DNA of 64,000 nucleotides, taken from NCBI RefSeq assembly GCF_008039565.1, contig NZ_VDUX01000001.1, positions 310,001 to 374,000 of the forward strand, read 5' to 3'. This DNA is from Aeromicrobium terrae (GTDB taxonomy: Bacteria; Actinomycetota; Actinomycetes; Propionibacteriales; Nocardioidaceae). Made by a program: the position numbers and the translations under genes. This document shows, one piece after another, positions 1 to 8,729 of this stretch. Below the pieces are notes generated by a model. That model made no database searches, was not told where the DNA came from, and saw only the letters and a list, made by a program, of their open reading frames with translations. How positions within the stretch are numbered: the first letter of the stretch is position 1; each line of letters starts with the position of its first letter.

Positions 1-1
1 C

Positions 2-481
2 TGCGACGGCCTGATCATGCCCGGCGGCGAGTCCACCACGATGGTGAAGCTGGTCCGCGCGTTCGGCCTGTTCGACGACTTCGCCAAGCGCATCCACGAG
101 GGCCTGCCCACCCTCGGTACCTGCGCCGGGATGATCATGCTCGCCGACCGCATCCGCGACGGCATCGAGGGCCAGGAGACGTTCGGCGGGCTCGACATCA
201 CGGTCCGGCGCAACGCGTTCGGCCGCCAGGTCGACTCCTTCGAGGGCGACGTCGACTTCACGATCTTCGACGACCCGGTCCACGCCGTCTTCATCCGCGC
301 GCCGTGGGTCGAGGAGGTCGGCCCCGACGTCGAGGTGCTCGCGCGCGTCGACGTGCCGGACGTCGGCGATAGGATCGTGGCGGTCCAGCAAGGCCCGTTG
401 GTCGCCACGTCGTTCCACCCGGAGGTGGGCGACGACCTCCGCATCCACCGGTACTTCATCGACCTCGTCACGCAGTCGTAG
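2..481 (+). CDS. pdxT: Pyridoxal 5'-phosphate synthase glutaminase subunit PdxT, 5' end outside window
   Basis: Glutaminase partner of PdxS; it releases ammonia from glutamine for PLP synthesis by the ribose-5-phosphate-dependent route. The frame is open from base 2, so the N-terminus is missing and 159 residues are visible. Seen: the PGGEST oxyanion loop at the very start, the nucleophile elbow LGTCAGM (Cys near visible residue 41), and the SFHPEV His-Glu pair near the C-terminus, which complete a class I glutamine amidotransferase triad. The gene ends 15 bases before yebC, the usual actinobacterial pdxS-pdxT-yebC order; pdxS should lie just upstream of the window. Confidence 0.96.
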   Translation, partial: CDGLIMPGGESTTMVKLVRAFGLFDDFAKRIHEGLPTLGTCAGMIMLADRIRDGIEGQETFGGLDITVRRNAFGRQVDSFEGDVDFTIFDDPVHAVFIRAPWVEEVGPDVEVLARVDVPDVGDRIVAVQQGPLVATSFHPEVGDDLRIHRYFIDLVTQS

Positions 482-496
482 GGAAGGTTCCACCAG

Positions 497-1255
<759 letters not shown>

Positions 1256-1297
1256 CCCGCAGCTGCTCTCAATCCCGTGAAGCTCAAAGCATCACAC

Positions 1298-1356
1298 GGT
1301 CGTTGAGCCTGTCGAAACGACTCCTGCTGGCAGTCCTTTCGACAAGCTCAAGGACC
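1298..1356. repeat. Imperfect palindrome (REP-like), copy 1
   Basis: Left arm GGTCGTTGAGCCTGTCGAAA and the reverse complement of the right arm, GGTCCTTGAGCTTGTCGAAA, match at 18 of 20 positions around a short spacer, so a long hairpin can form. The TTGAGCCTGTCGAAA core resembles dispersed extragenic palindromes common in GC-rich bacteria. It sits just after yebC and could also act in termination or mRNA stabilisation, though no U-tract follows. Confidence 0.75.
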
Positions 1357-1422
1357 GTTGGCCGAGGCCATGGAGAAGGTCTGACCCGCAGCTGCAATCC
1401 CGTGAAGCTCAAAGCAACACAC

Positions 1423-1481
1423 GGTCGTTGAGCCTGTCGAAACGACTCCTGCTGGCAGTCCTTTCGACAAGCTCAAGGACC
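1423..1481. repeat. Imperfect palindrome (REP-like), copy 2
   Basis: Second copy of the 59-base inverted repeat at 1298-1356, identical in sequence and produced by the local tandem duplication. It lies 29 bases from the stop codon of the reverse-strand flavin-binding gene, so the pair separates two convergent genes. Confidence 0.75.
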
Positions 1482-1509
1482 GTTGGCCGAGGCCATGGAG
1501 AAGGTCTAG

Positions 1510-2094
1510 CTAGTCCCTGGCCGGGTCGTTCGCCGGAAGCGCGTCGAACGCCCAGTCGGACCGCTTCCAGTCCGGCACCGGCGGGGGAGCGCCGCGCGGC
1601 ACGTACACCGACGGCTCCACCTGCTGCATGCGGTGGATGTACCGCGGGCAGTTCGGGAACACCTCGGTCACCGTCACGCGGACGACGAGCTTCGCGCCCG
1701 TCCAGGTGTCGAGGAGCGCGTCGTCCGTCGCGACGCTCGCCTCGCCGTGCACGCGCAGGCGGTTGGGATTCGTGAAGTCGATGAACAGCAGCCCGATCTT
1801 CGCCGTCTCGGCGGCGTTGCCGAGGGTGAGGAACATGCCGTTCCCGTCGTAGGAGGGGAAGGCGAGCGTCTTCTGGTCCAGCACGCGGACGAACCCGGGG
1901 TCGCCGCCCTTGTACGAGCACGTGGGCTGGCCGGACGCGTCGACGGTGGACACGAACATCATGTCCACCGACTCGATGAAGGCCGCCGAGCCGGGGTCGA
2001 TCGTGTCGTGCACCAGCAGGTCGTTGATCCGGTCGGCGATCCGGCGGCTGTCGAACCGGTCCTGGAGGTCGCGCTGCGCAGCGGTGAAGTCCAT
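1510..2094 (-). CDS. Pyridoxamine 5'-phosphate oxidase-like FMN-binding split-barrel protein
   Basis: About 194 residues from the ATG at 2094, preceded by GAGAGG about 7 bases upstream; a longer reading from 2151 has no such site. Seen: a split-barrel pattern typical of the general-stress/PPOX class, with the segments [33 protein letters not shown] and IGLLFIDF, and a C-terminal CPRYIH motif found in this family. The exact substrate (flavin reductase, F420- or haem-binding) cannot be told. It is transcribed against its neighbours and interrupts the usual yebC-ruvC junction, so it is probably an accessory insertion. It faces ruvC across a roughly 105-base divergent region. Confidence 0.85.
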   Translation of the reverse strand: MDFTAAQRDLQDRFDSRRIADRINDLLVHDTIDPGSAAFIESVDMMFVSTVDASGQPTCSYKGGDPGFVRVLDQKTLAFPSYDGNGMFLTLGNAAETAKIGLLFIDFTNPNRLRVHGEASVATDDALLDTWTGAKLVVRVTVTEVFPNCPRYIHRMQQVEPSVYVPRGAPPPVPDWKRSDWAFDALPANDPARD

Positions 2095-2188
2095 CGTCGT
2101 TCCTCTCGCCCCTGCCCAGGGTCGCCCGGGCTCGGGGCGGCGCACAAGCACCCCGGCGTGTCGGACTCGTGACGTCGGCCGGCCGCGT

Positions 2189-2194
2189 TACGGT
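2189..2194 (+). promoter_or_regulatory. Putative -10 box for leaderless ruvC transcript
   Basis: TACGGT lies 6 bases before the ATG at 2201 and no ribosome binding site intervenes. This spacing matches the other leaderless-type starts in the window. Confidence 0.45.
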
Positions 2195-2200
2195 TCGAAC

Positions 2201-2728
2201 ATGCGTTCGCAGACGATGCGGGTCCTCGGCGTCGACCCCGGGCTCACCCGGTGCGGCGTGGGCGTCGTGGAGGGCAGCGTCGGACGTCCGCTGACCATGG
2301 TCGACGTCGGTGTCGTCCGCACGCCGGCCGACCTCGACATCGCCCTCCGCCTGCACCGGCTGGAGGAGGGTCTCGAGGCCGCCGTGCTGAAGCACCGCCC
2401 CGACGTCGTCGCCGTGGAGCGCGTGTTCAGCCAGCACAACGTCCGCACCGTCATGGGCACCGCCCAGGCGAGCGCCGTGGCCATGCTCGTCGCGGCCCGG
2501 CACGGCATCGCGGTGCACCTGCACACGCCGAGCGAGGTCAAGGCGGCCGTCACCGGCAGCGGCCGGGCAGACAAGGCCCAGGTCGCCGCCATGGTGGTGC
2601 GGCTGCTGCGGCTGTCCGCAGCCCCCAAGCCGGTCGACGCCACCGACGCGCTGGCGCTGGCCATCTGCCACGTCTGGCGCGGGGGAGCGCAGAACCGGCT
2701 GCTACAGGCCATGGAGGCCGCCCGATGA
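2201..2728 (+). CDS. ruvC: Holliday junction endonuclease RuvC
   Basis: Resolves Holliday junctions by symmetric nicking, working with RuvAB. 175 residues. The acidic catalytic set is visible: Asp12 in GVDPGLTR, Glu73 in AVERVF, and Asp146/Asp149 in [13 protein letters not shown]. The frame stays open upstream to 1910, but homology starts at [12 protein letters not shown] 2201 is preferred because a TANNNT box lies 6 bases upstream; ATG 2216 is the alternative. The stop overlaps the ruvA ATG (ATGA), giving a coupled ruvC-ruvA-ruvB operon. Confidence 0.97.
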   Translation: MRSQTMRVLGVDPGLTRCGVGVVEGSVGRPLTMVDVGVVRTPADLDIALRLHRLEEGLEAAVLKHRPDVVAVERVFSQHNVRTVMGTAQASAVAMLVAARHGIAVHLHTPSEVKAAVTGSGRADKAQVAAMVVRLLRLSAAPKPVDATDALALAICHVWRGGAQNRLLQAMEAAR

Positions 2729-3309
2729 TCGCGTTCGTCCGCGGCCCGGTGGCCGCCCTCACGCTCAACTCGGCCGTGGTCGACGTCGGTGGCGTCGGCT
2801 ACCAGGTGATGTGCACACCCGGCACCATCGCCGGCCTGCGCGTCGGCACCGAGGCCCAGCTGGCCACGTCCATGGTGGTCCGCGAGGACTCCATGACCAT
2901 CTACGGCTTCGCCGACACCGACGAGCGCGACATGTTCGAGCTCGTGCAGACGGCCAGCGGTGTCGGCCCCAAGGTCGCGCAGGCCATGCTCGCGGTGCTG
3001 TCGCCGGAGCGGCTGCGCACCGCGATCTCCCAGGCCGACCACGCCGCCCTCACGTCGGTGCCCGGCATCGGGCGCAAGGGCGCCGAGCGCATCGTCGTCG
3101 AGCTCAAGGACCGGATCGGCACGCCCATGGCCGTCGCGCCCAGCAGCGACGGCCGGTGGCGGGGCCAGGTGCGGGACGCCCTGCAGGGCCTCGGCTGGTC
3201 CACGCGCGACGCCGAGTCCGCCGTCGACGCCGTGGCTCCCGACGCCGGGTCCGACCCCGACGTCCCCACGCTGCTGCGCGCAGCCCTCCAGACCCTGTCG
3301 AAGGCATGA
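2725..3309 (+). CDS. ruvA: Holliday junction branch-migration protein RuvA
   Basis: 194 residues. RuvA tetramers bind the junction and load RuvB rings. Seen: the OB-fold domain I from MIAFVRGPV, the helix-hairpin-helix pairs around [12 protein letters not shown] and [19 protein letters not shown] (residues about 78-135), and a C-terminal RuvB-binding domain III from about 150 ([10 protein letters not shown]). It overlaps ruvC by 4 bases at the start and ruvB by 4 bases at the end. Confidence 0.97.
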   Translation: MIAFVRGPVAALTLNSAVVDVGGVGYQVMCTPGTIAGLRVGTEAQLATSMVVREDSMTIYGFADTDERDMFELVQTASGVGPKVAQAMLAVLSPERLRTAISQADHAALTSVPGIGRKGAERIVVELKDRIGTPMAVAPSSDGRWRGQVRDALQGLGWSTRDAESAVDAVAPDAGSDPDVPTLLRAALQTLSKA

Positions 3310-4367
3310 GCATGGACAACGACATCGACCTCGAGGCACTGAGGACGGTCACGGCCGACCTCACCGCCGACGACCGCGCCTACGAGGCGGCGCTGCGTCC
3401 GCGCACGCTCGACGAGCTCGTCGGGCAGGAGCGCGTGCGCGAGCAGCTGTCGCTGATGCTCGAGGCGGCCGTCGCGCGCGGTCGTACGCCCGACCACGTC
3501 CTGCTGTCCGGCCCGCCCGGCCTGGGCAAGACCACCATCGCGATGATCATCGCCCACCAGCTCTCCGCGCCGCTGCGCATCACCAGCGGACCGGCCATCC
3601 AGCACGCCGGCGACCTCGCAGCCATCCTGTCCGGCGTCAACGAGGGCGACGTCCTGTTCATCGACGAGATCCACCGGATGTCCCGGCCCGCCGAGGAGCT
3701 CCTCTACATGGCCATGGAGGACTTCCGCGTCGACGTCGTCGTCGGCAAGGGGCCCGGCGCCACCGCCATCCCGCTGGAGATCCCGCCGTTCACCGTCGTC
3801 GGCGCCACCACGCGCGCCGGCCTGCTGCCCGGGCCGCTGCGCGACCGGTTCGGCTTCACCGGCCAGCTCGACTACTACGCCACCGACGAGCTGCACCGCA
3901 TCGTGCAGCGGTCCGCCGGGCTGCTCGAGCTCGACGTCACCGACGACGGCGGCCGCGAGATCGCGTCCCGTTCCCGCGGCACGCCGCGCATCGCCAACCG
4001 GCTGCTGCGCCGGGTCCGCGACTTCGCCGAGGTGCGCGCCGACGGCGTGATCTCCGAAGAGGTCGCGCACGACGCCCTCGCCCTCTACGAGGTCGACGAC
4101 CTCGGCCTCGACCGGCTCGACCGTGCCGTGCTCAGCGCCCTGTGCGACGGGTTCGGCGGCGGTCCGGTCGGCGTCGCCACGCTCGCGGTGGCCGTCGGGG
4201 AGGAGCGCGAGACGGTCGAGGAGCTCGCCGAGCCGTTCCTCGTGCGGCTGGGCTTCCTGGCCCGTACGCCGCGCGGACGGGTGGCCACGGCGGCCGCCTG
4301 GCGGCATCTGGGACTGACCCCTCCGGCAGCCGATCAACTCACCTTCGACGGCGGCACCGCAGACTGA
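3306..4367 (+). CDS. ruvB: Holliday junction ATP-dependent DNA helicase RuvB
   Basis: 353 residues. AAA+ motor of the RuvABC resolvasome. Seen: Walker [10 protein letters not shown] (about residues 68-76), Walker B LFIDEIHR, the sensor 1/arginine-finger region [18 protein letters not shown], sensor 2 [15 protein letters not shown], and the C-terminal winged-helix domain ending in FDGG. The start at 3306 makes an ATGA overlap with ruvA; a second ATG at 3312 is possible. An 86-base gap with a promoter-like hexamer separates it from yajC. Confidence 0.97.
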   Translation: MSMDNDIDLEALRTVTADLTADDRAYEAALRPRTLDELVGQERVREQLSLMLEAAVARGRTPDHVLLSGPPGLGKTTIAMIIAHQLSAPLRITSGPAIQHAGDLAAILSGVNEGDVLFIDEIHRMSRPAEELLYMAMEDFRVDVVVGKGPGATAIPLEIPPFTVVGATTRAGLLPGPLRDRFGFTGQLDYYATDELHRIVQRSAGLLELDVTDDGGREIASRSRGTPRIANRLLRRVRDFAEVRADGVISEEVAHDALALYEVDDLGLDRLDRAVLSALCDGFGGGPVGVATLAVAVGEERETVEELAEPFLVRLGFLARTPRGRVATAAAWRHLGLTPPAADQLTFDGGTAD

Positions 4368-4378
4368 GGTCGGGTGAT

Positions 4379-4384
4379 TAGACT
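4379..4384 (+). promoter_or_regulatory. Putative -10 box upstream of yajC-secD-secF
   Basis: TAGACT lies about 70 bases before the yajC GTG. The same hexamer recurs before infC, metK, rpoZ, pheS and the FMN riboswitch. No convincing -35 box is seen. Confidence 0.4.
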
Positions 4385-4453
4385 GCACGGTGGCCCTCGC
4401 GCCATCGCGTCGTCACTCGACGAGAAATTCCCAACGTCTTCGGAGTCCTCACC

Positions 4454-4747
4454 GTGTCCAACTGGGTCGAATTCCTGCCCCTGGCCCTGATCATCCTGGT
4501 CTTCTACCTGCTCGTGCTGCGGCCCGCCCGCAACCGGCAGAAGGACTTCATGGCGACCCAGGACTCCCTCGAGAGCGGGAAGCGGGTCATGCTCGCCAGC
4601 GGCATCTTCGGCGACGTCGCCTCGGTCCGCGACGACGAGGTCGACCTCGTCATCGCCCCGAACGTCACGGTGACCGTCGCCCGCCAGGCCGTCGCCCGGG
4701 TCGTCACCCCTGAGGTCGCCCCCACCGACGAGGAGAGCACGGACTGA
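4454..4747 (+). CDS. yajC: Preprotein translocase accessory subunit YajC
   Basis: 97 residues. Small membrane partner of SecDF at the Sec translocon. One N-terminal transmembrane helix (about residues 7-23, LPLALIILVFYLLVLRP), then the typical RNRQKDF...L..G.RV.L.SG.FG cytoplasmic domain. GTG start at 4454 with GGAG 8 bases upstream. The stop overlaps the secD ATG (TGATG). Confidence 0.94.
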   Translation: MSNWVEFLPLALIILVFYLLVLRPARNRQKDFMATQDSLESGKRVMLASGIFGDVASVRDDEVDLVIAPNVTVTVARQAVARVVTPEVAPTDEESTD

Positions 4748-6429
4748 TGGCTGCTCCTCCCTCCCGGCGCAACCTCCCGCGCCCTCGCCGCACGCTGATC
4801 ATCTTCCTCGTCGGCATGGCCGCGGTGTACGCCCTGCTGGCCGTCCTCGGTGTCACCGGGAAAGGGGAGCACGACGACGGGCAGAGCGTCTGGAAGCCGC
4901 GCCTCGGCCTCGACCTCCAGGGCGGCACCCGCATCACCCTCGAGGCCAAGGCCACGTCGGGCGACGTCACCCCCGACAAGCTGAAGCAGGCCCGCAGCAT
5001 CATCGACCAGCGCGTCAACGCCACCGGCGTCACCGAGGCCGAGGTCTCCACGCAGGGCGGCAACCAGGTCATCATCGAGATCCCCGGGCAGAAGAAGGGG
5101 AACATCGTCGACCAGGTCGGCCGCACCGCCCAGCTGCGGTTCCGCCTCCTCTGGGCCTCCGCGCAGAGCGCCCAGCAGCCCATCGCGGCCGAGGAGAAGA
5201 CGAAGCAGGAAGCGATCGTCGACAAGGTCGACTGGTCGAAGCTGTCGCTCGACCAGCTCCTCGCCGCCGAGACCCAGGGCACCCAGTCGCTGCCCAAGGA
5301 GTACGCCGAGGGCGTCGCCGCACTGCAGGAGCTGGCCAAGGGCTTCGTGTGCGACAAGAAGAGCCTGCCCACCGACGACGTCTCCAAGAAGCCGCTCGTC
5401 ACCTGCGACACCAAGACCGGCGAGGTCTTCGTCCTCAGTCCCACGGTGATCGAGGGCACCGACGTCAAGAGCGCCGCCGCCGTCGTCCCGCAGAACCAGG
5501 TCTCCTGGGTCGTCTCGCTGCAGCTCAAGGGCGAGGGCAAGAAGACCTTCGACAAGGTCACCGACGCCCTGTTCAAGCAGGAGCAGGCCGGCAGCGACCA
5601 GACCAGCCGCTTCGCGATCGTGCTCGACGGCGAGGTGCTGAGCGCACCCACCACCAACGGTCACTTCACCGACGGCTCGTCGCAGATCTCGGGCAACTTC
5701 ACCGCCACCACCGCGCGTGACCTCGCCAACCAGCTGAAGTACGGCGCCCTGCCGCTCACGTTCGGCGTCAACGGCGTGTCCGTGGAGGGCCCGACCCTGG
5801 CCGGCACGCAGCTCGACGCCGGCCTCTACGCCGGCGCCGTGGGCCTCGTGCTCGTCGTCATCTACCTGCTCCTCTACTACCGCGGACTCGGTCTGGTGGC
5901 CATCGGCTCGCTGATCGCCGCCGCCGGGCTCACCTACGCGATGGTGCTGCTTCTCGGCCAGGGCCTCGGCTTCACGCTGACCCTGCCCGGCATCGCGGGT
6001 CTGATCGTCGCCATCGGCATCACGGCCGACTCGTTCATCGTGTTCTTCGAGCGGCTCCGCGACGAGGTGCGTGACGGCAAGTCGCTCAGGCTCGCCGTGG
6101 AGAGCGGCTGGGAGCGCGCCCGGGGCACGATCCTGGCGGCGGACGCCGTCTCGATCATGGCCGCGCTGATCCTCTACATCTTCGCCATCGGCGTCGTCCG
6201 CGGGTTCGCGTTCGCGCTCGGCCTGAGCACGCTGATCGACGTGGTCGTCGTGTTCCTGTTCACCAAGCCGCTGGTCTCGCTGCTGGCCCGCACGAAGTTC
6301 TTCGGCCAGGGGCACAAGCTCTCCGGCCTCGACGCCAAGCACCTCGGCATCAGCGGTCGCAAGGTCGACCAGATCGGTCGTGGCACCGCCCCGGCCGCCC
6401 GGCCCGCGACGGAAGGGGGGACGGTCTGA
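4747..6429 (+). CDS. secD: Protein translocase subunit SecD
   Basis: 560 residues. Uses the proton-motive force with SecF to pull secreted proteins through SecYEG. Seen: TM1 at about residues 17-37, the family motif LGLDLQGGTRITLEA, a large extracytoplasmic P1 domain to about residue 350, then five helices from LYAGAVGLVLVVIYLLLYYRG to the C-terminus including GIAGLIVAIGITADSFIVFFERLRDE, the proton-relay region. Overlaps yajC and secF by one base each (TGATG), implying fixed stoichiometry. Confidence 0.97.
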   Translation: MAAPPSRRNLPRPRRTLIIFLVGMAAVYALLAVLGVTGKGEHDDGQSVWKPRLGLDLQGGTRITLEAKATSGDVTPDKLKQARSIIDQRVNATGVTEAEVSTQGGNQVIIEIPGQKKGNIVDQVGRTAQLRFRLLWASAQSAQQPIAAEEKTKQEAIVDKVDWSKLSLDQLLAAETQGTQSLPKEYAEGVAALQELAKGFVCDKKSLPTDDVSKKPLVTCDTKTGEVFVLSPTVIEGTDVKSAAAVVPQNQVSWVVSLQLKGEGKKTFDKVTDALFKQEQAGSDQTSRFAIVLDGEVLSAPTTNGHFTDGSSQISGNFTATTARDLANQLKYGALPLTFGVNGVSVEGPTLAGTQLDAGLYAGAVGLVLVVIYLLLYYRGLGLVAIGSLIAAAGLTYAMVLLLGQGLGFTLTLPGIAGLIVAIGITADSFIVFFERLRDEVRDGKSLRLAVESGWERARGTILAADAVSIMAALILYIFAIGVVRGFAFALGLSTLIDVVVVFLFTKPLVSLLARTKFFGQGHKLSGLDAKHLGISGRKVDQIGRGTAPAARPATEGGTV

Positions 6430-7538
6430 TGGGACGCGTCAGCTCGTTCGGCCAGCACCTGTACTCCGGCCAGGTCTCGTTCGACTTCGTCGGGCGTCGC
6501 AAGCTCTGGTACTCGATCTCCGTCGTCATCATCGTGCTCTGCGCGGTGGCGTTCGTCGTCCGCGGCTTCAACATGGGCATCGAGTTCAAGGGCGGCGTCG
6601 AGTTCACCGCCCAGGTCCAGAAGGCAAGCTCGCAAGCCGTCGACGACATGACCCAGGCGGTCGAGGACGCCGGCGTCCCCGAGGCGGGCGACCCGATCGT
6701 CAACACCTCCGGGTCCGACACCGTCCGCATCCAGACCCGGGCGCTCACCCAGGACCAGGCCACCCAGATCGAGCAGTCGCTCACCAAGGCGGGCGCCTCG
6801 GAGGTCAGCCAGAACCTGATCGGCCCCTCGTGGGGCAAGCAAGTGGCGACCAAGGCGCTCACCGGCCTGATCGTCTTCGTCGTCCTCGTCATCCTGTTCA
6901 TCTGGGCGTACTTCCGTGAGTGGAAGATGTCCGTCGCCGCCGTCGTGGCGCTGGCGCACGACCTCCTCATCACGGCCGGCGTCTACGCCTGGTCCGGATT
7001 CGAGGTCACGCCGGCCACGGTCACCGGCCTGCTGACGATCCTCGGCTACTCGCTGTACGACACCGTCGTCGTGTTCGACAAGGTGCGCGAGAACACCAAG
7101 GGCATCCAGCGCTCCAGCACGCGCACGTACGCCGAGCGCGCGAACCTCGCGGTCAACCAGACGCTGGTCCGCTCGATCAACACGTCCATCACGGCGCTGC
7201 TGCCCGTCGCGGCCCTGCTGATCGTCGGAGCGGCCGTGCTGGGCACCGGCCCGCTGAAGGACCTGGCGCTCGCGCTGTTCGTCGGCATGGCGGCCGGCAC
7301 GTACTCGTCGATCTGCATCGCGACGCCGCTCTCCACCCAGCTGGTGGAGCGCGACCCCGCCATCAAGGCGCACACCAAGCGCGTCATGAAGAAGCGGGAG
7401 GAGAGCGGCGGCGTCGTCACCGACGACCCCGAGCCCCTCGCCGTCGCCCCGGCCCGCCCCGTGGGCGTCTCGAAGGCGGCCAAGCGCAACCAGCCCACCC
7501 GCACCACCCGGTCCCGACGACCCAAGGGCAAGGCCTGA
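6429..7538 (+). CDS. secF: Protein translocase subunit SecF
   Basis: 369 residues. Partner of SecD. TM1 at about residues 30-47, the motif GIEFKGGVEFTAQ, then five C-terminal helices with the conserved ILGYSLYDTVVVFDKVREN segment and the SINTSITALLPV region. The C-terminal tail after about residue 310 is basic and rich in Lys/Arg, as in many actinobacterial SecF proteins. It is last in the yajC-secDF unit; 49 bases follow before the lipoprotein gene. Confidence 0.97.
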   Translation: MGRVSSFGQHLYSGQVSFDFVGRRKLWYSISVVIIVLCAVAFVVRGFNMGIEFKGGVEFTAQVQKASSQAVDDMTQAVEDAGVPEAGDPIVNTSGSDTVRIQTRALTQDQATQIEQSLTKAGASEVSQNLIGPSWGKQVATKALTGLIVFVVLVILFIWAYFREWKMSVAAVVALAHDLLITAGVYAWSGFEVTPATVTGLLTILGYSLYDTVVVFDKVRENTKGIQRSSTRTYAERANLAVNQTLVRSINTSITALLPVAALLIVGAAVLGTGPLKDLALALFVGMAAGTYSSICIATPLSTQLVERDPAIKAHTKRVMKKREESGGVVTDDPEPLAVAPARPVGVSKAAKRNQPTRTTRSRRPKGKA

Positions 7539-7587
7539 CCCAGGCACCTGTTTCTGACATGCTGGTGCCACCGATCAAGGAGATCCC

Positions 7588-8046
7588 ATGAAGACCTCAC
7601 TCGCCCTCGCCACGGCAGCGGCTCTGCTCACGACTCTCAGCGCCTGCGGTGGTGACGACGGAGGCAAGGGCAGCGAGTACTGCAAGGACCTCAAGTCGGC
7701 GTCCACGCAGTTCGACTCGCTCTCGTCCAGCGACGTGTCCAAGCTCGACGAGGCGTTCAAGACGTTCCACTCGCTGTCCAAGGAAGCCCCGGGCGACGTG
7801 AAGGACGACTGGAAGACGCTCGACGACGGCATCACGCAGGTCGAGAAGGCCCTCAAGGAGGCCGGCCTCAAGTTCTCCGACTTCGCCCAGATCCAGCAGG
7901 GCAAGATGCCCGAGGGCGTCGACGTCGCGAAGCTGCAGGGCCTGGCCACTGAGTTCTCCAAGCTGAACAGCAAGGAGTTCGACAAGGCGTCCAAGGCGAT
8001 CGAGAAGCACGCCAAGGACGTCTGCAAGGTCAACCTGACCTCCTGA
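7588..8046 (+). CDS. Small secreted lipoprotein of unknown function (paralogue of 40773-41204)
   Basis: 152 residues, function unknown. Seen: a lipoprotein signal peptide with lipobox LSAC (Cys20), then a helix-rich charged domain with two further cysteines, one in EYCKDLK and one in DVCKVN at the C-terminus, which could form a disulfide. Good ribosome binding site AAGGAG 5 bases before the ATG. The stop overlaps the apt start (TGATG), so it is translationally coupled to apt. The protein at 40773-41204 has the same plan: a lipobox near residue 20, a YC-x2-x-K motif, P-x-x-VK-x-DW mid-domain and a terminal Cys-x2-x-L-T. Confidence 0.88.
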   Translation: MKTSLALATAAALLTTLSACGGDDGGKGSEYCKDLKSASTQFDSLSSSDVSKLDEAFKTFHSLSKEAPGDVKDDWKTLDDGITQVEKALKEAGLKFSDFAQIQQGKMPEGVDVAKLQGLATEFSKLNSKEFDKASKAIEKHAKDVCKVNLTS

Positions 8047-8579
8047 TGCCGGTGGATGCCTCGACCGCGCTCGAGGAGTGGGTCCGGCCGGTCGAGGACT
8101 GGCCGGTCCCCGGCGTCACGTTCCGCGACCTCACGCCGCTGTTCGCCCGTCCCGAGCCGTTCGCCGCGGTGATCGACGCTCTCGTCGACATCGCGCGCTC
8201 GGCCGGACCGGTCGACCGCGTCCTCGGCGTCGAGGCGCGCGGGTTCATCGTCGGTGCGCCGGTGGCGCTCGAGCTGGGCGTGGGCTTCGTGCCGGTGCGC
8301 AAGGCCGGCAAGCTGCCGCACACCACGCTCTCCACGTCGTACGCCCTCGAGTACGGCGAGGCCACCATCGAGATGCACGCCGACGCGGTCGCGCCCGGTG
8401 ACCGCGTGCTCGTCGTCGACGACGTCCTGGCCACCGGCGGAACGCTCGCCGCGACCGCCGATCTCGTCCGCGAGGCCGGGGGAGAGGTCGTCGCCGACCT
8501 CGTCATCATCGAGCTGCCCGCGCTGGGCGGGCGCGCCGTCGTCGGCGACGTCCCCGTGCACAGCCTCACCACGTACTGA
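8046..8579 (+). CDS. apt: Adenine phosphoribosyltransferase
   Basis: 177 residues. Salvages adenine with PRPP to AMP. Seen: the N-terminal VPGVTFRDLTPLF, typical of Apt, EARGFIVGAPVALELG, and the PRPP-binding loop VLVVDDVLATGGTLAA (about residues 121-136). The position between secDF and rel is common in actinobacteria and links purine salvage to the (p)ppGpp gene next door. The start shares a base with the preceding lipoprotein stop. Confidence 0.97.
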   Translation: MPVDASTALEEWVRPVEDWPVPGVTFRDLTPLFARPEPFAAVIDALVDIARSAGPVDRVLGVEARGFIVGAPVALELGVGFVPVRKAGKLPHTTLSTSYALEYGEATIEMHADAVAPGDRVLVVDDVLATGGTLAATADLVREAGGEVVADLVIIELPALGGRAVVGDVPVHSLTTY

Positions 8580-8590
8580 CAGGAGCCGGC

Positions 8591-8683
8591 ATGAATCCCC
8601 GACAGGTCCGCGTCGTCGCCCTCGTCCTCGTCGCCGTGCTCGTGCTGGCGACCGCAGCCACGCTGATCAGCCAAGCCGTCTGA
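8591..8683 (+). CDS. Possible 30-residue single-pass membrane peptide
   Basis: Open frame of 30 codons: MNPRQVR followed by an unbroken hydrophobic helix (about residues 8-26) and a short polar tail. ATG preceded by AGGAG 5 bases upstream, one of the better ribosome binding sites nearby, and placed 11 bases after apt, so likely co-transcribed. A basic N-terminus with one helix suggests a small membrane protein with the tail outside. No family recognised; it could be chance. Confidence 0.5.
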   Translation: MNPRQVRVVALVLVAVLVLATAATLISQAV

Positions 8684-8729
8684 GCTGCTGACCCTCTGAC
8701 CTACCATGGGAGGTAGGACAGGAGGCGCT

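Noticed and set aside
1428-1775. Forward frame starting in the duplicated repeat
   Set aside because: It reads the repeat and the antisense of the flavin-binding gene; there is no ribosome binding site or family match.
4390-4713. GTG-started frame beginning where the yajC transcript might start
   Set aside because: It runs through yajC in another frame with arginine/proline-rich shadow sequence; YajC itself is clear from 4454.
8706-8729. ATG 8706 as the rel start
   Set aside because: It has no ribosome binding site, and the AGGAGG just before GTG 8730 would lie inside the coding sequence. It remains possible.
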